NCBI GenBank assembly: GCA_913009315.1 | Contig: CAJVZA010000022.1 | Location: forward strand, 1 to 25,354 | Length of the DNA: 25,354 bases | Reading direction: 5' to 3' | Source of the DNA: an uncultured Hippea sp. | GTDB taxonomy: Bacteria; Campylobacterota_A; Desulfurellia; JAADFJ01 | Part shown: positions 24,979-25,354 of the stretch, piece after piece | Layout of the letters: each line of letters starts with the position of its first letter | Numbering within the stretch: position 1 is the first letter of the stretch | Made by a program: the position numbers and the translations under genes | The notes under the pieces: model-generated | Databases searched by the model: none | Told to the model about the DNA's origin: nothing | Seen by the model: only the letters and a program-made list of their open reading frames with translations

Positions 24979-25354
24979 TTATTGTATAGCGATTGCTTCA
25001 ATTTCTACACTCACATCCTTTGGCAAACGTGCTACCTCCACGCAGCTTCTTGCAGGAAATTTTTCTGTAAAATATTCCGCATATATTTGATTAAATTTGG
25101 TGAAATCATTCATATCTTTTAAAAATACAGTTGTTTTTACCACATTTTTCAAAGCAACGGAATATAACCCTAAAAGCATCTTTAGGTTCTCTAATATTTG
25201 TTTAGTCTGCTTTTGCACATCTCCCTCTACTATATTTCCGGTTTCAGGTTCTTTAGGAATTTGGCCTGATACAAATAACGTATTTCCCACCTTTACTGCC
25301 GGAGAATATGGCCCAATTACGACAGGGATCTTATCGCTTTTATTAACAACTTTT
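24979..25354 (-). CDS. ridA: RidA family enamine/imine deaminase, 5' end off the window
   Basis: RidA hydrolyses reactive enamine/imine intermediates such as 2-aminoacrylate, which PLP enzymes like DcyD release. The frame runs unbroken to the right edge of the window and shows 124 residues, including IGPYSPAVKVGNTLFVSGQIP at the N-terminal side and PARSCVEVARLP with the substrate-binding Arg near the C-terminus. A GTG at 25290 opens a shorter frame, but the sequence upstream of it is clearly RidA (DKIPVVIGPYSPAVK), so the true start is a few codons beyond 25354. Full-length RidA has about 125-130 residues. Placement before dcyD in the same direction suggests one detoxifying pathway. Confidence 0.93.
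   Translation of the reverse strand, partial: KVVNKSDKIPVVIGPYSPAVKVGNTLFVSGQIPKEPETGNIVEGDVQKQTKQILENLKMLLGLYSVALKNVVKTTVFLKDMNDFTKFNQIYAEYFTEKFPARSCVEVARLPKDVSVEIEAIAIQ

Noticed and set aside
24979-25290. Short 103-residue RidA starting at the GTG at 25290.
   Set aside because: The frame stays open to the window edge and the upstream residues (IGPYSPAVK) are conserved RidA sequence, so the gene is simply cut by the window.
1-25354. CRISPR arrays, tRNA or rRNA genes, phage genes or transposases.
   Set aside because: I looked for regular repeats, tRNA-like cloverleaf sequence and typical protein motifs and found none.

Overview
The window comes from an AT-rich Gram-negative bacterium: it has an LptE outer-membrane lipoprotein, a Tat-exported hydrogenase, and a periplasmic solute-binding protein without a lipobox. 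H2 uptake, an E. coli-type dihydroxy-acid dehydratase and a Mrp-type Fe-S ATPase fit an anaerobic or microaerophilic chemolithotroph. The sequence does not settle the lineage. Position 1 is not genomic. Bases 37-94 are an Illumina P5/TruSeq universal adapter with one mismatch, preceded by a T run, so this is the end of a draft contig and hypC is cut by it.

Left part (95-9027, all on the minus strand, read right to left): a NiCoT-type nickel/cobalt permease, a possible 42-codon small ORF, then a membrane-bound uptake [NiFe] hydrogenase (small subunit, large subunit, cytochrome b, maturation protease) and hypF, hypB, hypC. Together these import nickel, build the NiFe(CN)2CO site, process the large subunit and pass electrons from H2 to the quinone pool. 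The small subunit has Asn where the second Cys of the proximal-cluster CxxC is expected, and a long N-region before its Tat motif.

Middle (9450-16838, plus strand): a tight housekeeping run ilvD-leuS-lptE-M50 protease-trpS, then an Mrp/ApbC Fe-S carrier ATPase. A 422-bp divergent intergenic region separates this from the nickel gene. It holds a promoter for each side and a perfect 8-bp inverted repeat over the nickel-side promoter.

Right part (16984-25354, minus strand) has two accessory modules. The first is a three-gene mercury-type operon: a TlpA/thioredoxin-like protein, a small membrane protein with a vicinal Cys pair, and a mercuric reductase with an HMA domain. Its promoter carries a CsoR-like rather than a MerR-like palindrome. 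It is bracketed by a 12-bp direct repeat and related 25-nt sequences, which suggests a mobile cassette. The second is ridA-dcyD-solute-binding protein-permease-permease-ATPase-racemase, an uptake and catabolic operon for D-cysteine/cystine or related amino acids that parallels the E. coli tcyJ-dcyD-tcyL-tcyN genes. ridA runs off the right edge of the window.
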